Origin: Bosea sp. NBC_00550
GTDB taxonomy: Bacteria > Pseudomonadota > Alphaproteobacteria > Rhizobiales > Beijerinckiaceae
Assembly (NCBI RefSeq): GCF_026020075.1
Contig: NZ_CP102772.1
Span: 620,001-684,000, forward strand
DNA length: 64,000 nucleotides
Reading direction: 5' to 3'
Shown: in pieces, positions 45,791 to 54,419 of the stretch
How positions within the stretch are numbered: the stretch's first letter is position 1
Layout: each line of letters begins with the position of its first letter
Position numbers and translations under genes: made by a program
The notes under the pieces: model-generated
The model's database searches: none
Seen by the model: only the letters and a program-made list of their open reading frames with translations
Told to the model about the DNA's origin: nothing

Positions 45791-46825
45791 TTAATCCTGA
45801 AACGGGAAGATCTTCTTCCAGTCTCGCTTCATATCGACAACGGTCCACTGATTAGCGGCTGCGGCGTCGAGCGCCTTGTCGAGCTTGCCGAAATGGGCCT
45901 GACGGTCATAGGCGAACTCGCGTTCGGCATCTGTATGGTGAAGGATTAGGCCGAAGCGTGGCCCGCCTGACATCGTCGTCCATTGCAGCATTTCGAGATC
46001 GCCGTCCGAATTCCCGAAAGCAGCGATCGGCCGTCGGCCGATCTGTTGGTTGATGCCGACAGGCTTGCCGGCCTTGTCGTCGATGAAGTTGATCTGCGGC
46101 AGACGGAATATGGTCGGCCTGCCGTCACGCATCTCGAATTTCGTCTTGATCGAGGAGCCGAGAACCTGCTCGGGAGGGATGCCGTACACTCTCTCAGTCC
46201 ATGGCCGCATGAACTCGACGCCGCCACCGGAGGCGATGTAGGTCTTGAACCCATTCGCGCGCAGGTAGGTAAGCAGCTCCAGCATGGGCTGGTAGACCAA
46301 TTCGGTATAGGGGCGCTTGAAGCGCGGGTGGCGCGCGGTGGCAAGCCATTCCGAGGCGATTTTCGCGAACTCGTCCGAGGTCATGCCGGCATGTGTCACC
46401 GCGATCAGTTGCATCAGGCCCTGCTCGCCCGAAGCCGCCAGCGCCCTCATGTCGCCATTGAGGACCGCCTTGAAAGGCTGCTTGGTCTTCCATCCGGGGT
46501 TTTGCGGAGCGAGTGCCCTGACCCGATCGAGGACAAACGCGAGCTGGACGTAAATCGGCTGCTCTGCCCACAACGTGCCGTCGTTGTCGAATACCGCGAT
46601 GCGCTCAGCCGGCGCCACAAAGTCGGCGCCACCTTGCGTAGTCACGCGCGCGATGAAGTTGGTGATCGACGCCTTGACCGGGCCATCATTCCAGGACGAC
46701 AGCGGGTCGGACTGCGCCAGCACTATTGACGGGCGAAGTGGTCCGATCAGAACAGGCACCCCGGTCAATACTGAGATCAACACGCGACGATTTAGACCGG
46801 CGCTGTAAGACAGAACGGATTTCAT
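45791..46825 (-). CDS. Exported HAD-family phosphatase-like hydrolase
   Basis: 344 residues from the ATG preceded by GGAGACCGAA. A likely signal peptide covers residues 1-38 (ending IVLAQ). HAD motifs are VFDNDGTLW (nucleophile Asp), YIASGGGVEFMRP (Ser/Gly motif) and IAAFGNSDGDLEMLQW (acidic motif IV). It looks like a periplasmic phosphoserine phosphatase-like enzyme. It lies 58 bp downstream of the formylglycine-generating enzyme gene on the same strand, in a typical exported-hydrolase island. Confidence 0.83.
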   Translation of the reverse strand: MKSVLSYSAGLNRRVLISVLTGVPVLIGPLRPSIVLAQSDPLSSWNDGPVKASITNFIARVTTQGGADFVAPAERIAVFDNDGTLWAEQPIYVQLAFVLDRVRALAPQNPGWKTKQPFKAVLNGDMRALAASGEQGLMQLIAVTHAGMTSDEFAKIASEWLATARHPRFKRPYTELVYQPMLELLTYLRANGFKTYIASGGGVEFMRPWTERVYGIPPEQVLGSSIKTKFEMRDGRPTIFRLPQINFIDDKAGKPVGINQQIGRRPIAAFGNSDGDLEMLQWTTMSGGPRFGLILHHTDAEREFAYDRQAHFGKLDKALDAAAANQWTVVDMKRDWKKIFPFQD

Positions 46826-46883
46826 TTCGGTCTCCATCAAATGGAATCTCACTGACGGTGGGCGCCGGCGCTTGTTGCCGTTC

Positions 46884-47900
46884 CTAAGGCTGTTGCGTTG
46901 ACGGCGGCCTCCAGACGCAGCGGAAGCCGAGATGGCTGGTCGAGGTGTCGACCGGTTCCGCATGGCGCGCAGCCGGGCGATAGCGGCGGCAATAGTTGGG
47001 TGCGCAAAGATGCGAGCCGCCCTTGATGACCTTACGGGGGATTCTAATCTCCGGCAGATCGGGGTCGTAGCTGTCGTCTTCGCGGCCGCCTCGCGGGTTC
47101 TGTGGAATGCAGCAGGTCTTCGCGGCCTCAGCCTGATGCTTGGGCGCGTACCAATCTGTGGTCCACTCCCAGACATTGCCGATCATGTCCTGCAGGCCGT
47201 AGCCGTTTGGCGGAAACGCCGTGACCGGCGAAGTGCGTTCGAAGCCATCCTCGGCCAGGTTCTGATGCGGAAACTCGCCTTGCCAGATATTGGCCATGTG
47301 GCGCCCGCCGGGAGAGAGGCTGCCACCCCAGGCGTATTCAGCGCCGGCGAGACCGCCCCGTGCGGCAAACTCCCATTCGGCCTCGGTCGGCAGATCCTTG
47401 CCGGCCCAGCGGGCATAGGCGAGCGCGTCTGCAAAGCTGACATGAACAACAGGATGATTGTCCAGCGCGTTAATATTGCTTCCAGGGCCATAGGGGCGGC
47501 GCCAGTTGGCTCCCATCCTCAGGCTCCACCAGTGACGGAAATCGCGTCGGTCGACCGGGCCCGCTGGCTGGGAGAACACCAAAGAGCCCGCGTAGAGCAT
47601 GTGAGAGGGCGTTCCGGGATAATCCTTTGGGTCGGGCGCGACCTCCGCAAAGGTGACGTGTCCGGTTGCCTTGACGAACTCCTTGAACTGCCGGTTCGTT
47701 ACCGGCGTTCGATCCATCCAGAAGCTGTCGACGGCCGCGCGATGGACCGGGGCCTCCTCGGGATAATGGCGATCGGATCCCATCAGGAATATCCCGCCAG
47801 GTACCGCGATCATGTCGGCCGGCTCAGGACTGGCTCGCGAGACATCGTCACGTTCGCGAAGCGCAGCGGCCATTCGGTCTGCGATGTCCAAGTCGGTCAT
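46884..47900 (-). CDS. Formylglycine-generating enzyme (sulfatase-modifying factor)
   Basis: 338 residues from ATG 47900; the upstream extension is not protein-like. The FGE-sulfatase fold shows MIAVPGGIFLMGSDRHYPEE at the start, LPTEAEWEFAARGG, MIGNVWEWTTDWY and the active site GGSHLCAPNYCRRYRPAARH with both catalytic Cys. It oxidises the Cys of the sulfatase CxPxR motif to formylglycine with copper and oxygen. Its client is most likely the Cys-type arylsulfatase about 1 kb upstream on the same strand. Confidence 0.9.
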   Translation of the reverse strand: MTDLDIADRMAAALRERDDVSRASPEPADMIAVPGGIFLMGSDRHYPEEAPVHRAAVDSFWMDRTPVTNRQFKEFVKATGHVTFAEVAPDPKDYPGTPSHMLYAGSLVFSQPAGPVDRRDFRHWWSLRMGANWRRPYGPGSNINALDNHPVVHVSFADALAYARWAGKDLPTEAEWEFAARGGLAGAEYAWGGSLSPGGRHMANIWQGEFPHQNLAEDGFERTSPVTAFPPNGYGLQDMIGNVWEWTTDWYAPKHQAEAAKTCCIPQNPRGGREDDSYDPDLPEIRIPRKVIKGGSHLCAPNYCRRYRPAARHAEPVDTSTSHLGFRCVWRPPSTQQP

Positions 47901-48070
47901 GACATCCCCGGGCTGACGGATCAGAAGTGATAAGATGCTCGAAAAGACGCCGTGCTGGGTCGTACGATAGGTAAAGCCGTTGTTGCGGTTGTCGGTATAG
48001 ATGGCCCGGTCCAAGGACCGTGGAGATGAAGTCCGTCCGGCGGCCTGCGCCAATCGGGATAGGCTTATGA

Positions 48071-48456
48071 TCACATGAATGGAGCATCCCAAGGCCCGAA
48101 GTCGAAAGCATCCTGGTTTATCGCCGGCGTCATTTGCCGCTCGTCGGCGAGCCGCTTCTGAAAGACCATCTGGCGATACTGGGCGTAAGCTGCTCGGTTT
48201 CCGAAGTAGACACACTGGCAAACAATCGGATCAGCATACACGTAGGCGACCTGCGAGTTCTTGGTCTGCTGCACGAATTTGTTCGGCGGCAGCTTTTTCA
48301 TGGCCGCAAGCCGCTGTGGCGTATTTGCAGGTTGTGGAATGAAGCCCGCCGCAGAGAGGAGGTCCTCCTTCTGCTGTCCGCCTGTTGGGTTGACTGGCAG
48401 GCTGCGAGGCCGATACTCAACGTAACAGCCAGACCGGCGGCGAGACGACTTCTCAT
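48071..48456 (-). pseudogene. Small lipoprotein gene split by a frameshift
   Basis: ATG 48456 after AGGAGCC opens a lipoprotein signal, MRSRLAAGLAVTLSIGLAAC, continuing QSTQQADS. The rest is Arg-rich nonsense in that frame. One frame away the sequence is convincing: QKEDLLSAAGFIPQPANTPQ, then KFVQQTKNSQVAYVYADPIV and a Gln/Tyr-rich tail to 48071. Loss of one base near 48385 would explain it. The intact form would be a roughly 128-residue lipoprotein of unknown role. Confidence 0.7.
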
Positions 48457-48520
48457 GTTTGGCTCCTGAATGTGATGTTCAGCGCTGTTGCCCAATGAGT
48501 CGGGTCAACATTTGTGCGCG

Positions 48521-48742
48521 TCAGTTTCCTGTCGGCGCTCCGAGGCGATAATTCCTCCGAAGCTGTGCACTGGAGGATGGAGCGATCGCCTGGCACTCGT
48601 TGTAATAGAACTGGCCGGGCTGCCGATTAACGGGATTGGCGCAAATGCTGGCGAGTTCGGCCTGCCTAGACTGTGAGGATTGGCAGGCTGACAGGGCGAG
48701 GCCGGCGAGCGTCATCACGCACATGGATCGAACAAAGTTCAT
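48521..48742 (-). CDS. Small lipoprotein, 73 aa
   Basis: ATG preceded by GAGAGGAAAAAACG. A lipobox signal peptide (MCVMTLAGLALSACQSSQS region, Cys at about residue 20) is followed by a short soluble part with two Cys-rich turns (ICANPVNRQPGQFYYNECQA). It resembles the signal region of the neighbouring broken lipoprotein (ACQS motif in both). Anchored in the outer or inner membrane; function unknown. Confidence 0.7.
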   Translation of the reverse strand: MNFVRSMCVMTLAGLALSACQSSQSRQAELASICANPVNRQPGQFYYNECQAIAPSSSAQLRRNYRLGAPTGN

Positions 48743-48840
48743 CGTTTTTTCCTCTCTCTGCCCCAGACTCCATTTTTTGAATCTTCGTCCGGGCCGCGTC
48801 CCGCAGGATGCGGCCCGTCCTCAGTCATTGATGCCCCCCG

Positions 48841-50520
48841 TCAATTGCCGGTTGGCAACGGAATGCTAACTCCGTCCTTCGCGAGGATTTCGCGGACAGA
48901 CTGCAATCGTTCGTAGTCAGACAGCAAGATTGGCCCCGTGTAACCGTAGCTCTGCACCTTGCGCGGAGGATATTTCACATAAGTGGCCATGATCTTCTTC
49001 AGCTCTTCCTCCATGACGACACCCATCCAGGTGCGCTCAGTGAAGTTGTTCATGAAGATGTCGTAGCGCTCTTGCGGATCCTGCCACAGATCGAACACCT
49101 GCGGCACCGTGGCGACATACTTCGTCGGGCCTTTCCAGCCGAGATTGCTATCGACAGCGAGGCCACCGGTAGCGCTTCCGTCATCCCCACGAATGTTGAA
49201 GAGAAACTTGTAATTGTTGACCCGAACCGCGCCGGGCGAAAGCTCGTTTTCGGTGAAATAGAACCACGATTTCCGTTCCGATCGACCTGTCCCAAATAGT
49301 ACGGCGGACATGTCGTAGCTGTCGAAGATGATGGGTTGGTTGGCGCGATCCTGCGTTGGAAGCGGAACGCGGCCGACGGAGGCGAAGGTTGCCATCAAAT
49401 CCAGGCCACCAAGAATCTCATGGTTTTTGGCGTTGGGCGCGATCTTTCCCGGCATCCAGGCGATAGCCGGAACGCGGTTGCCGCCTTCGCGAAGGGTGCC
49501 CTTAGTGCCGCGGAAAGGGGTGTAGCCCGCGTCCGGATACACGTCCTGCCAGGCGCCATTGTCGGTTGTATAGAAGACGAGCGTGTTGCCGGCGAGCTTC
49601 GGATTTGACCGGACCTTATCCATGATACGGCCGATCCGGGCATCGAGCTCCACGACCGAATCCGCATACTTGCTCTTGGACAGCGACTTATGGATGTAGT
49701 CGGGATGCGGCATATTGGGCTGATGCACCTTCATGAAATTGATGCTCATGAAGATCGGCTCCGCCGAGTTTGCATTGCTGTCGAGATAATCGATCGCAGC
49801 CTTTTCAACATAGCCATCGAAGAACGGGATGCCGACCACCCCTTCGCGGCCGTTGATGACCGGCGTGTCGACATACTGGCCGTTGATCTTGAACTCTTCG
49901 CGCGCCGGCTGGCCGGCATTGCCCGATAGAGCCCCCTTCGTCACCTTCTGGAACATCTCCCGTAACTCCGGAGGCATATCCGGGAACCAGGTCGGGTCTG
50001 CATAAGTGTAAGCATTGAGATGGTACAGGCCGCAATACTTCATCTCGTCATAGCCCTGCGCATTGGGCAGCGCATAATCAGCCTCGCCGAGATGCCATTT
50101 GCCAGTAAAGAACGTCTTGTAGCCGCCGGTCTTGAGCACCGAGCCGAGAGTCCACTCCGCTGCCGGCAGGCCGCCGCCCTGACCTTGGAAGGCTACAGTG
50201 GTCATGCCGCTGCGGTTAGGCATCCGGCCCGTCTGCATGGCGGCTCGGCCCGGCGTACAACTCGGCTGGGCATAGAACGAGAAGAATGTCATGCCTTCCG
50301 CCGCCAGCTTATCAATGTTGGGGGTCGGCATGCCCCGGCCGGCGCCGCCGCCATAGGGGCCGAGATCGCCGTAACCCGTGTCGTCCGATATAATCATGAT
50401 AATGTTGGGTTTTTGGGTCGGGGCTGGCGGCTGCTGTTGCGCCAGGGCGGGTAAGGTTACTCCCGCCGAAATTGCCACGCTCGCGCAAAAACCGAGCAGC
50501 CCGCGTCGACAGATCGACAT
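48841..50520 (-). CDS. Arylsulfatase, Cys-type, exported
   Basis: 559 residues from ATG 50520 (GGAGACGTAGC before it). A signal peptide (ending LPALAQ) leads to the alkaline-phosphatase-like sulfatase core: IIMIISDDTGYGDLGPYGGG with the metal Asp pair, and the activation motif SCTPGRAAMQTGR, where Cys88 is to become formylglycine. GKWHLGEADY and TTDNGAWQDVYP supply further active-site residues. It hydrolyses sulfate esters in the periplasm. The formylglycine-generating enzyme encoded nearby is the likely activator. Confidence 0.92.
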   Translation of the reverse strand: MSICRRGLLGFCASVAISAGVTLPALAQQQPPAPTQKPNIIMIISDDTGYGDLGPYGGGAGRGMPTPNIDKLAAEGMTFFSFYAQPSCTPGRAAMQTGRMPNRSGMTTVAFQGQGGGLPAAEWTLGSVLKTGGYKTFFTGKWHLGEADYALPNAQGYDEMKYCGLYHLNAYTYADPTWFPDMPPELREMFQKVTKGALSGNAGQPAREEFKINGQYVDTPVINGREGVVGIPFFDGYVEKAAIDYLDSNANSAEPIFMSINFMKVHQPNMPHPDYIHKSLSKSKYADSVVELDARIGRIMDKVRSNPKLAGNTLVFYTTDNGAWQDVYPDAGYTPFRGTKGTLREGGNRVPAIAWMPGKIAPNAKNHEILGGLDLMATFASVGRVPLPTQDRANQPIIFDSYDMSAVLFGTGRSERKSWFYFTENELSPGAVRVNNYKFLFNIRGDDGSATGGLAVDSNLGWKGPTKYVATVPQVFDLWQDPQERYDIFMNNFTERTWMGVVMEEELKKIMATYVKYPPRKVQSYGYTGPILLSDYERLQSVREILAKDGVSIPLPTGN

Positions 50521-51028
50521 GCTACGTCTCCGTTTGCAAAACTGGGGGGTAGGCCGTTGAACAGGCGAAGCAGCGCTTGCCGCGCAGCTCGAATGTTGCG
50601 CGGCAACGATTGCCGGAGACATAAAAGTCAATCGTCGCGCGCCACTATTGTACCTGAGGACAGTAGCATGCGGCCCGAGGCTGGGGCCGGGCCTCCACGA
50701 GATTAACTGAGCTGCCTGTCGGCGAACGAAGCGTCCGGCTGGAACTGGAGAAAATGCCCGAAACGAACGTCAGCAATTAGCCCGGCCCAGCCCGCGCGCC
50801 CGCACGACATCACTGCGCTGGATCCTAAATCCAGCTCATCGCGAAAGTGCGGCGCCCCCCAAAAAGTCTGGAAAGGGTCCGATTTAAGCTGCGCCTCCGT
50901 AACTGGCGAACTGAATACCCGGAAGCGGTCGTTCCAGATATCGGCTATAGGCCATTTGTATGCCAAGAGCGGTTCGACGTGATCGTCGCAGATGGGTCGA
51001 TGTGGCTTAGCCTTTCGGTTCCCGAGAC
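50521..51028. other. Gene-free interval with a degenerate dispersed repeat
   Basis: About 500 bp. A minus frame at 50703-50966 has no ribosome site and starts only at TTG. Part of it (50900-50960) resembles the interval at 43385-43445 in the opposite orientation, so repeat DNA is more likely than a gene. Confidence 0.4.
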
Positions 51029-51838
51029 CTACTCAGGGAAGAGGAAGGTCAAGCCCGCGCGCGCGCCGAACCCCTTTGGCCCAGACACTGGGGAAAATGC
51101 ATAATATCGACCGGCGACGAACAAGCTGATCGGCTGCTTTCCGATCCTGATCAGTTTCGAGACCTGAGCGTTAATCGGAACGGTGAGCTTCTCATTGGCC
51201 CAATCGTACGTCGTCTCCGTGTTGAGCGAGAAGGTCCAGGCATCGTGCGTCGTGTAGGAGATGAACGGCTGCACGAATGTCGCGTTGACCGGGTGCGCAC
51301 CACTGCGGGTCGCCCCTCCGGCCGACCAGACCTGATTAGCCAAGATGCCGATCGTCCAAGGGCCTTCCTGCTTGAGTAAAACGGCGGTTGGACCCACCCC
51401 CCAGCGACTTTCGCCGAGGAGTTGATCCGTCGCGGTTGGCAGGCGGAACACGGGTCCGATCCCCCAGATAATTCCCCCAGGACCAGGAGCCTGTGGGGAC
51501 AGAAAAAAGCTCTGGGTCGTATCGGACAACCCGAACTGGCGGCCCGAGCCTGGCGCAATATCCCATTGTGAGATGACTGGAAGAACCGTTCTGGAGATAA
51601 GGTTCCACTCGGGGCTGAGGTGAAAGGGGATGACCGGCTGGATATTCAGGGTCGCCCGCCCACCATTATCACCGGGCCCGATCCGGCCGTCGTAGTTGAA
51701 CTGGAACGGAACGCTAATGAGAGCTGCGACCGGATTGTTGAGTTTCTTGGCGAGATCTGCGTCCTGCCCGAAGGCCGGTGACAGGCAATTCGCAAGGAGA
51801 ACCATGGCGACCGACATAATTCTACGGATTTGTCGCAA
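51029..51838 (-). CDS. Outer-membrane transporter-like protein (copy 2)
   Basis: 269 residues from TTG 51838, chosen because AGGGAGG lies 5 bp upstream and gives a good signal peptide (RQIRRIMSVAMVLLANCLSP). The body parallels the 41252 gene: VAALISVPFQFNYDGRIGPG, LNIQPVIPFHLSPEWNLISR, IIWGIGPVFRLPTATDQLLG, and a C-terminus ending LTFLFPE. With the chosen starts the two paralogues have the same length. The role is probably outer-membrane passage of a substrate of the sulfatase island, by inference only. Confidence 0.82.
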   Translation of the reverse strand: MRQIRRIMSVAMVLLANCLSPAFGQDADLAKKLNNPVAALISVPFQFNYDGRIGPGDNGGRATLNIQPVIPFHLSPEWNLISRTVLPVISQWDIAPGSGRQFGLSDTTQSFFLSPQAPGPGGIIWGIGPVFRLPTATDQLLGESRWGVGPTAVLLKQEGPWTIGILANQVWSAGGATRSGAHPVNATFVQPFISYTTHDAWTFSLNTETTYDWANEKLTVPINAQVSKLIRIGKQPISLFVAGRYYAFSPVSGPKGFGARAGLTFLFPE

Positions 51839-52162
51839 TGGAACCTCCCTAGACTTCGGTTCAGAGATCAAAACACGGGGTGCTTGAGTTTACTAGGTCG
51901 TGAACCCACAAACGGCGGACGTCCGCGTTGTGGAAAGCTGCCGTTCCCGGGCATCAAGGAAAACATCTGCCTTCCCATATTTCGGACCTTGCGGTTATCG
52001 ACGCGTGGCGTCGACGATCCGACGCAGCTCCGTAGGAGCCGGCAGACTGAGATCGGCCACCCCCATTCGCTTGATCGAGCGATGCTCGGTTGCGTCGCGG
52101 TTATCAGCGCGCCTGCCGGGTTAGGGCCAATCATTGGAGCGATCGATATCGGCCCTGGGGAC
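51839..52162. other. Interval without a supported gene
   Basis: A plus frame reads through from 51830 but has no start signal and no recognisable domain until the sulfatase fragments at 52163. Confidence 0.45.
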
Positions 52163-52243
52163 AGGTTTTTCGAGAACAGCGCCGCCGGACTCTACGATCA
52201 GTGGCCGGTCGGGATGGGCTTTGACTATTGCTACGGGTTCATG
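52163..52243 (+). pseudogene. Sulfatase fragment A (internal segment)
   Basis: RFFENSAAGLYDQWPVGMGF followed by DYCYGFM matches the mid-region of large arylsulfatases, which normally have a FDQWPSGMGF-like stretch after the active-site motif. Here it lies upstream of the N-terminal segment (fragment B), so the gene is rearranged. Confidence 0.65.
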
Positions 52244-52250
52244 AGGCGCT

Positions 52251-52530
52251 CCGAACATCCTGCTGATTATGACGGACGATCAAGGCTATGGCGTTTCAGA
52301 CACATTTGGTGGTGTCGTACCGACGCCGAACCTGGATCGGATCGCACAGATGGGACTGCGCTATCCGCAGTTCAACTCGACTGCGCTCTGTTCGCCGCGC
52401 GGGCAGCCCTGATCACCGGCCGTAACCATCATTCGACCGGCTTCGGTATCATTTCCGAACAGTCGACGGGCTACCCCGGGTATGACTCCGCCATCGGCGT
52501 GGAAAATGCCACGGCTCGGGGGCTCGCCGA
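52251..52530 (+). pseudogene. Sulfatase fragment B (N-terminal segment, frameshifted at CxPxR)
   Basis: NILLIMTDDQGYGVSDTFGG then PTPNLDRIAQMGLRYPQFNS and TALCSP form the start of an arylsulfatase, reading in one frame. After TGT-TCG-CCG one base is missing; the continuation RAALITGRNHHSTGFGIISE then QSTGYPGYDSAIGVENAT is in another frame. The loss falls exactly in the codon between Pro and Arg of the C-x-P-x-R activation motif. No start codon or ribosome site precedes it, and homology fades after 52530. Confidence 0.78.
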
Positions 52531-53075
52531 CGTTCCCATGGGCTTCACTGCGCGTCTGCCTGGCCGCCCTTCGGAATTCCCGAGGTCGCCTTATGATGTG
52601 AACCCTATTTGTCTATTGTCCCTGGCCCAATATCGACCCCCAATACCGCTGCCTATTTTCGGGCGCCCATCGCCAAGCTCGATACGAAGATTGGTGGACC
52701 CGATGAAAGCGGATCGGACCCGTTGCTGCAGCCGTGTCCGGCGCGACGCTAATACTCCCCCGCTCAGGCACCTCCCAGACGGCGCCCCCGATCCCACCGC
52801 CAATCGACACCCTAAATAAGCTCGAGTCGAGCATCGGCCCGCTGCAATACAACGACGGTGCGCCGAGACGGTCGCCAACGGGTCCGAACGCGCGGGCTGT
52901 ATCAGGCGCGTTCGAGTTCGGGTCCGGTGATCCTTTCCAGGGAGTTGCAGCAGCCAACTGGCTCCCGCGCCTAAGGGCGATGCTCCGGCGCTTCCAGGGC
53001 TGACGACCTGACCGGGGCGTATTAGTTCTGCAGTCAGAAAGGCGCCGTAGTCAGAACCGCCATGCTGGCCCTGCT
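52531..53075. other. Gene-free interval after the sulfatase fragments
   Basis: Open frames on both strands continue but I recognise nothing and see no ribosome sites. It may hold further decayed sulfatase sequence. Confidence 0.4.
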
Positions 53076-53969
53076 TCAGAACCGCAGGCTGAGCCCGACG
53101 ACGGGCCCATGCATTAACATATCGAAAGCGTAACGCCGACGCCCCTCGCCCTGAGCATAGTCGGCATAGAGCGCCCGATAACCGATGACGCCCGAATAGG
53201 TGATGCCGTTCTTCTCGGCAAAATCGAAGCTGTAAGCGGCAATGCCCTGCCACGAGAAATTGCTGCCGCCACCACCCACGTCGCCGCGCACCACGAATTC
53301 CTGACCAGGCGCCAGGCCAATCCGCACGCGGGCACCAGCAAAGCCGTCGATCCAGTCCACCGAGCCGGAGCGGGCGATCGCCACGTTGCGCCTGAAGCTG
53401 AGGTCGCCGATGTCGACCGTCGCGCCCGCATCGAAAGAGAGCTCGGCGCGCTGATTCCAATAGCGCGCGCCCGCGAGGATGTCGAAGGCGACCGACCCGA
53501 AGCGGGCGACCTCGTAAGTAGCTCCTGCTTCGAGGATGGCCATCGAGGTCTTGGCGTCGCCCGACGCGCCGATGGCGCCCGCGATATCCGGCGTTGCGCT
53601 ACGTGTTCTCACGCCCCCGCGATCCACGCTGACCTTGAGCCCGGCGAAATTGCCGAGGAGGGAGAACCTACCATTGCGGGCCTCAATATCTGCCATCAGC
53701 GCAAACAGAGTGCCTCCGTCGCCTAGCGAAGCATCGAGGATATCGATGAAGCTCGCATCGACCCTAGCGGTTCGCCCCTTCACTGTCTGATTTCCGTTTA
53801 GCGAAATGAGCCAGCCATAGGGCGTAAACCGGTAGGTCCACGCCGAGGTCATCACGGGCGCCACGGGTGCGGCGGGGGGCGGTAGATCGGCGGCTTGCGC
53901 CGCGGCGCTGCCCAGCCCCAGGATTATCGATAAAGTGAAGCCGCAGGCCTTCGCGTGGCTGAGTGTCAT
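53076..53969 (-). CDS. Outer-membrane beta-barrel protein
   Basis: 297 residues from ATG 53969 (GGGGATTGCG before it; an ATG 12 bp upstream is possible). A signal peptide (FTLSIILGLGSAAAQA, cleavage before ADLPPP) and a Pro/Ala/Val linker lead to alternating beta strands (WTYRFTPYGWLISLNGNQTV, FALMADIEARNGRFSLLGNF). The terminal strand ends GLSLRF, a classical outer-membrane assembly signal. It resembles small barrels annotated as hypothetical in Rhizobiales. Ligand unknown. Confidence 0.8.
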   Translation of the reverse strand: MTLSHAKACGFTLSIILGLGSAAAQAADLPPPAAPVAPVMTSAWTYRFTPYGWLISLNGNQTVKGRTARVDASFIDILDASLGDGGTLFALMADIEARNGRFSLLGNFAGLKVSVDRGGVRTRSATPDIAGAIGASGDAKTSMAILEAGATYEVARFGSVAFDILAGARYWNQRAELSFDAGATVDIGDLSFRRNVAIARSGSVDWIDGFAGARVRIGLAPGQEFVVRGDVGGGGSNFSWQGIAAYSFDFAEKNGITYSGVIGYRALYADYAQGEGRRRYAFDMLMHGPVVGLSLRF

Positions 53970-54419
53970 CGCAATCCCCATTGTTGCGATTCATGCTGCG
54001 AATTCGAAGGCACAGCATCTGCCGAACACTGCTCCCGCACAATGCGGAACTTGCTTCCCACTGCAAGGCAGCGATGGATGTGACATATTTACTAATAAGG
54101 TATGCCCGAATTCGACGTCGAAATCACTCGCCCTGCTGGTATGAACCTGAATTTGCTGCGTTTGCACGGCGCGGCGAAAACGTCCGCTCTCGCCGGGAAT
54201 TCGGACACGGACGAATCGTTTTCCAGTGTCCGAGATGGGTCGCCAACAGACCTCACGTAGATGAACTCCGAAGGTCCGGGTCCGGGCAACCATCCAGAGT
54301 CCGCTCCTGGCGCTGTCCGGAATAGGAACCGCTTTCCTTACATAAAATCCGGACTGCAGGGGAGGCTGTGGCGGTTTTACATCCTTGACAGAAGTCTCTC
54401 CTTTCGCTCGAATGAACAT
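53970..54419. other. Intergenic interval upstream of the DeoR operon
   Basis: About 450 bp between divergent genes. It is likely to hold promoters for both. Near the DeoR start the sequence GAACATATGAATGC / TTCATATGAAC shows partial symmetry (54413-54438), but no clean operator is evident. Confidence 0.45.

Noticed and set aside
46932..47930. A 332-codon plus-strand frame opposite the formylglycine-generating enzyme
   Set aside because: Shadow of the minus-strand gene whose active-site motif is unambiguous.
50703..50966. An 87-codon minus-strand frame upstream of the sulfatase
   Set aside because: Only a TTG start, no ribosome site, and it overlaps a stretch resembling another intergenic region, so repeat DNA is more likely.
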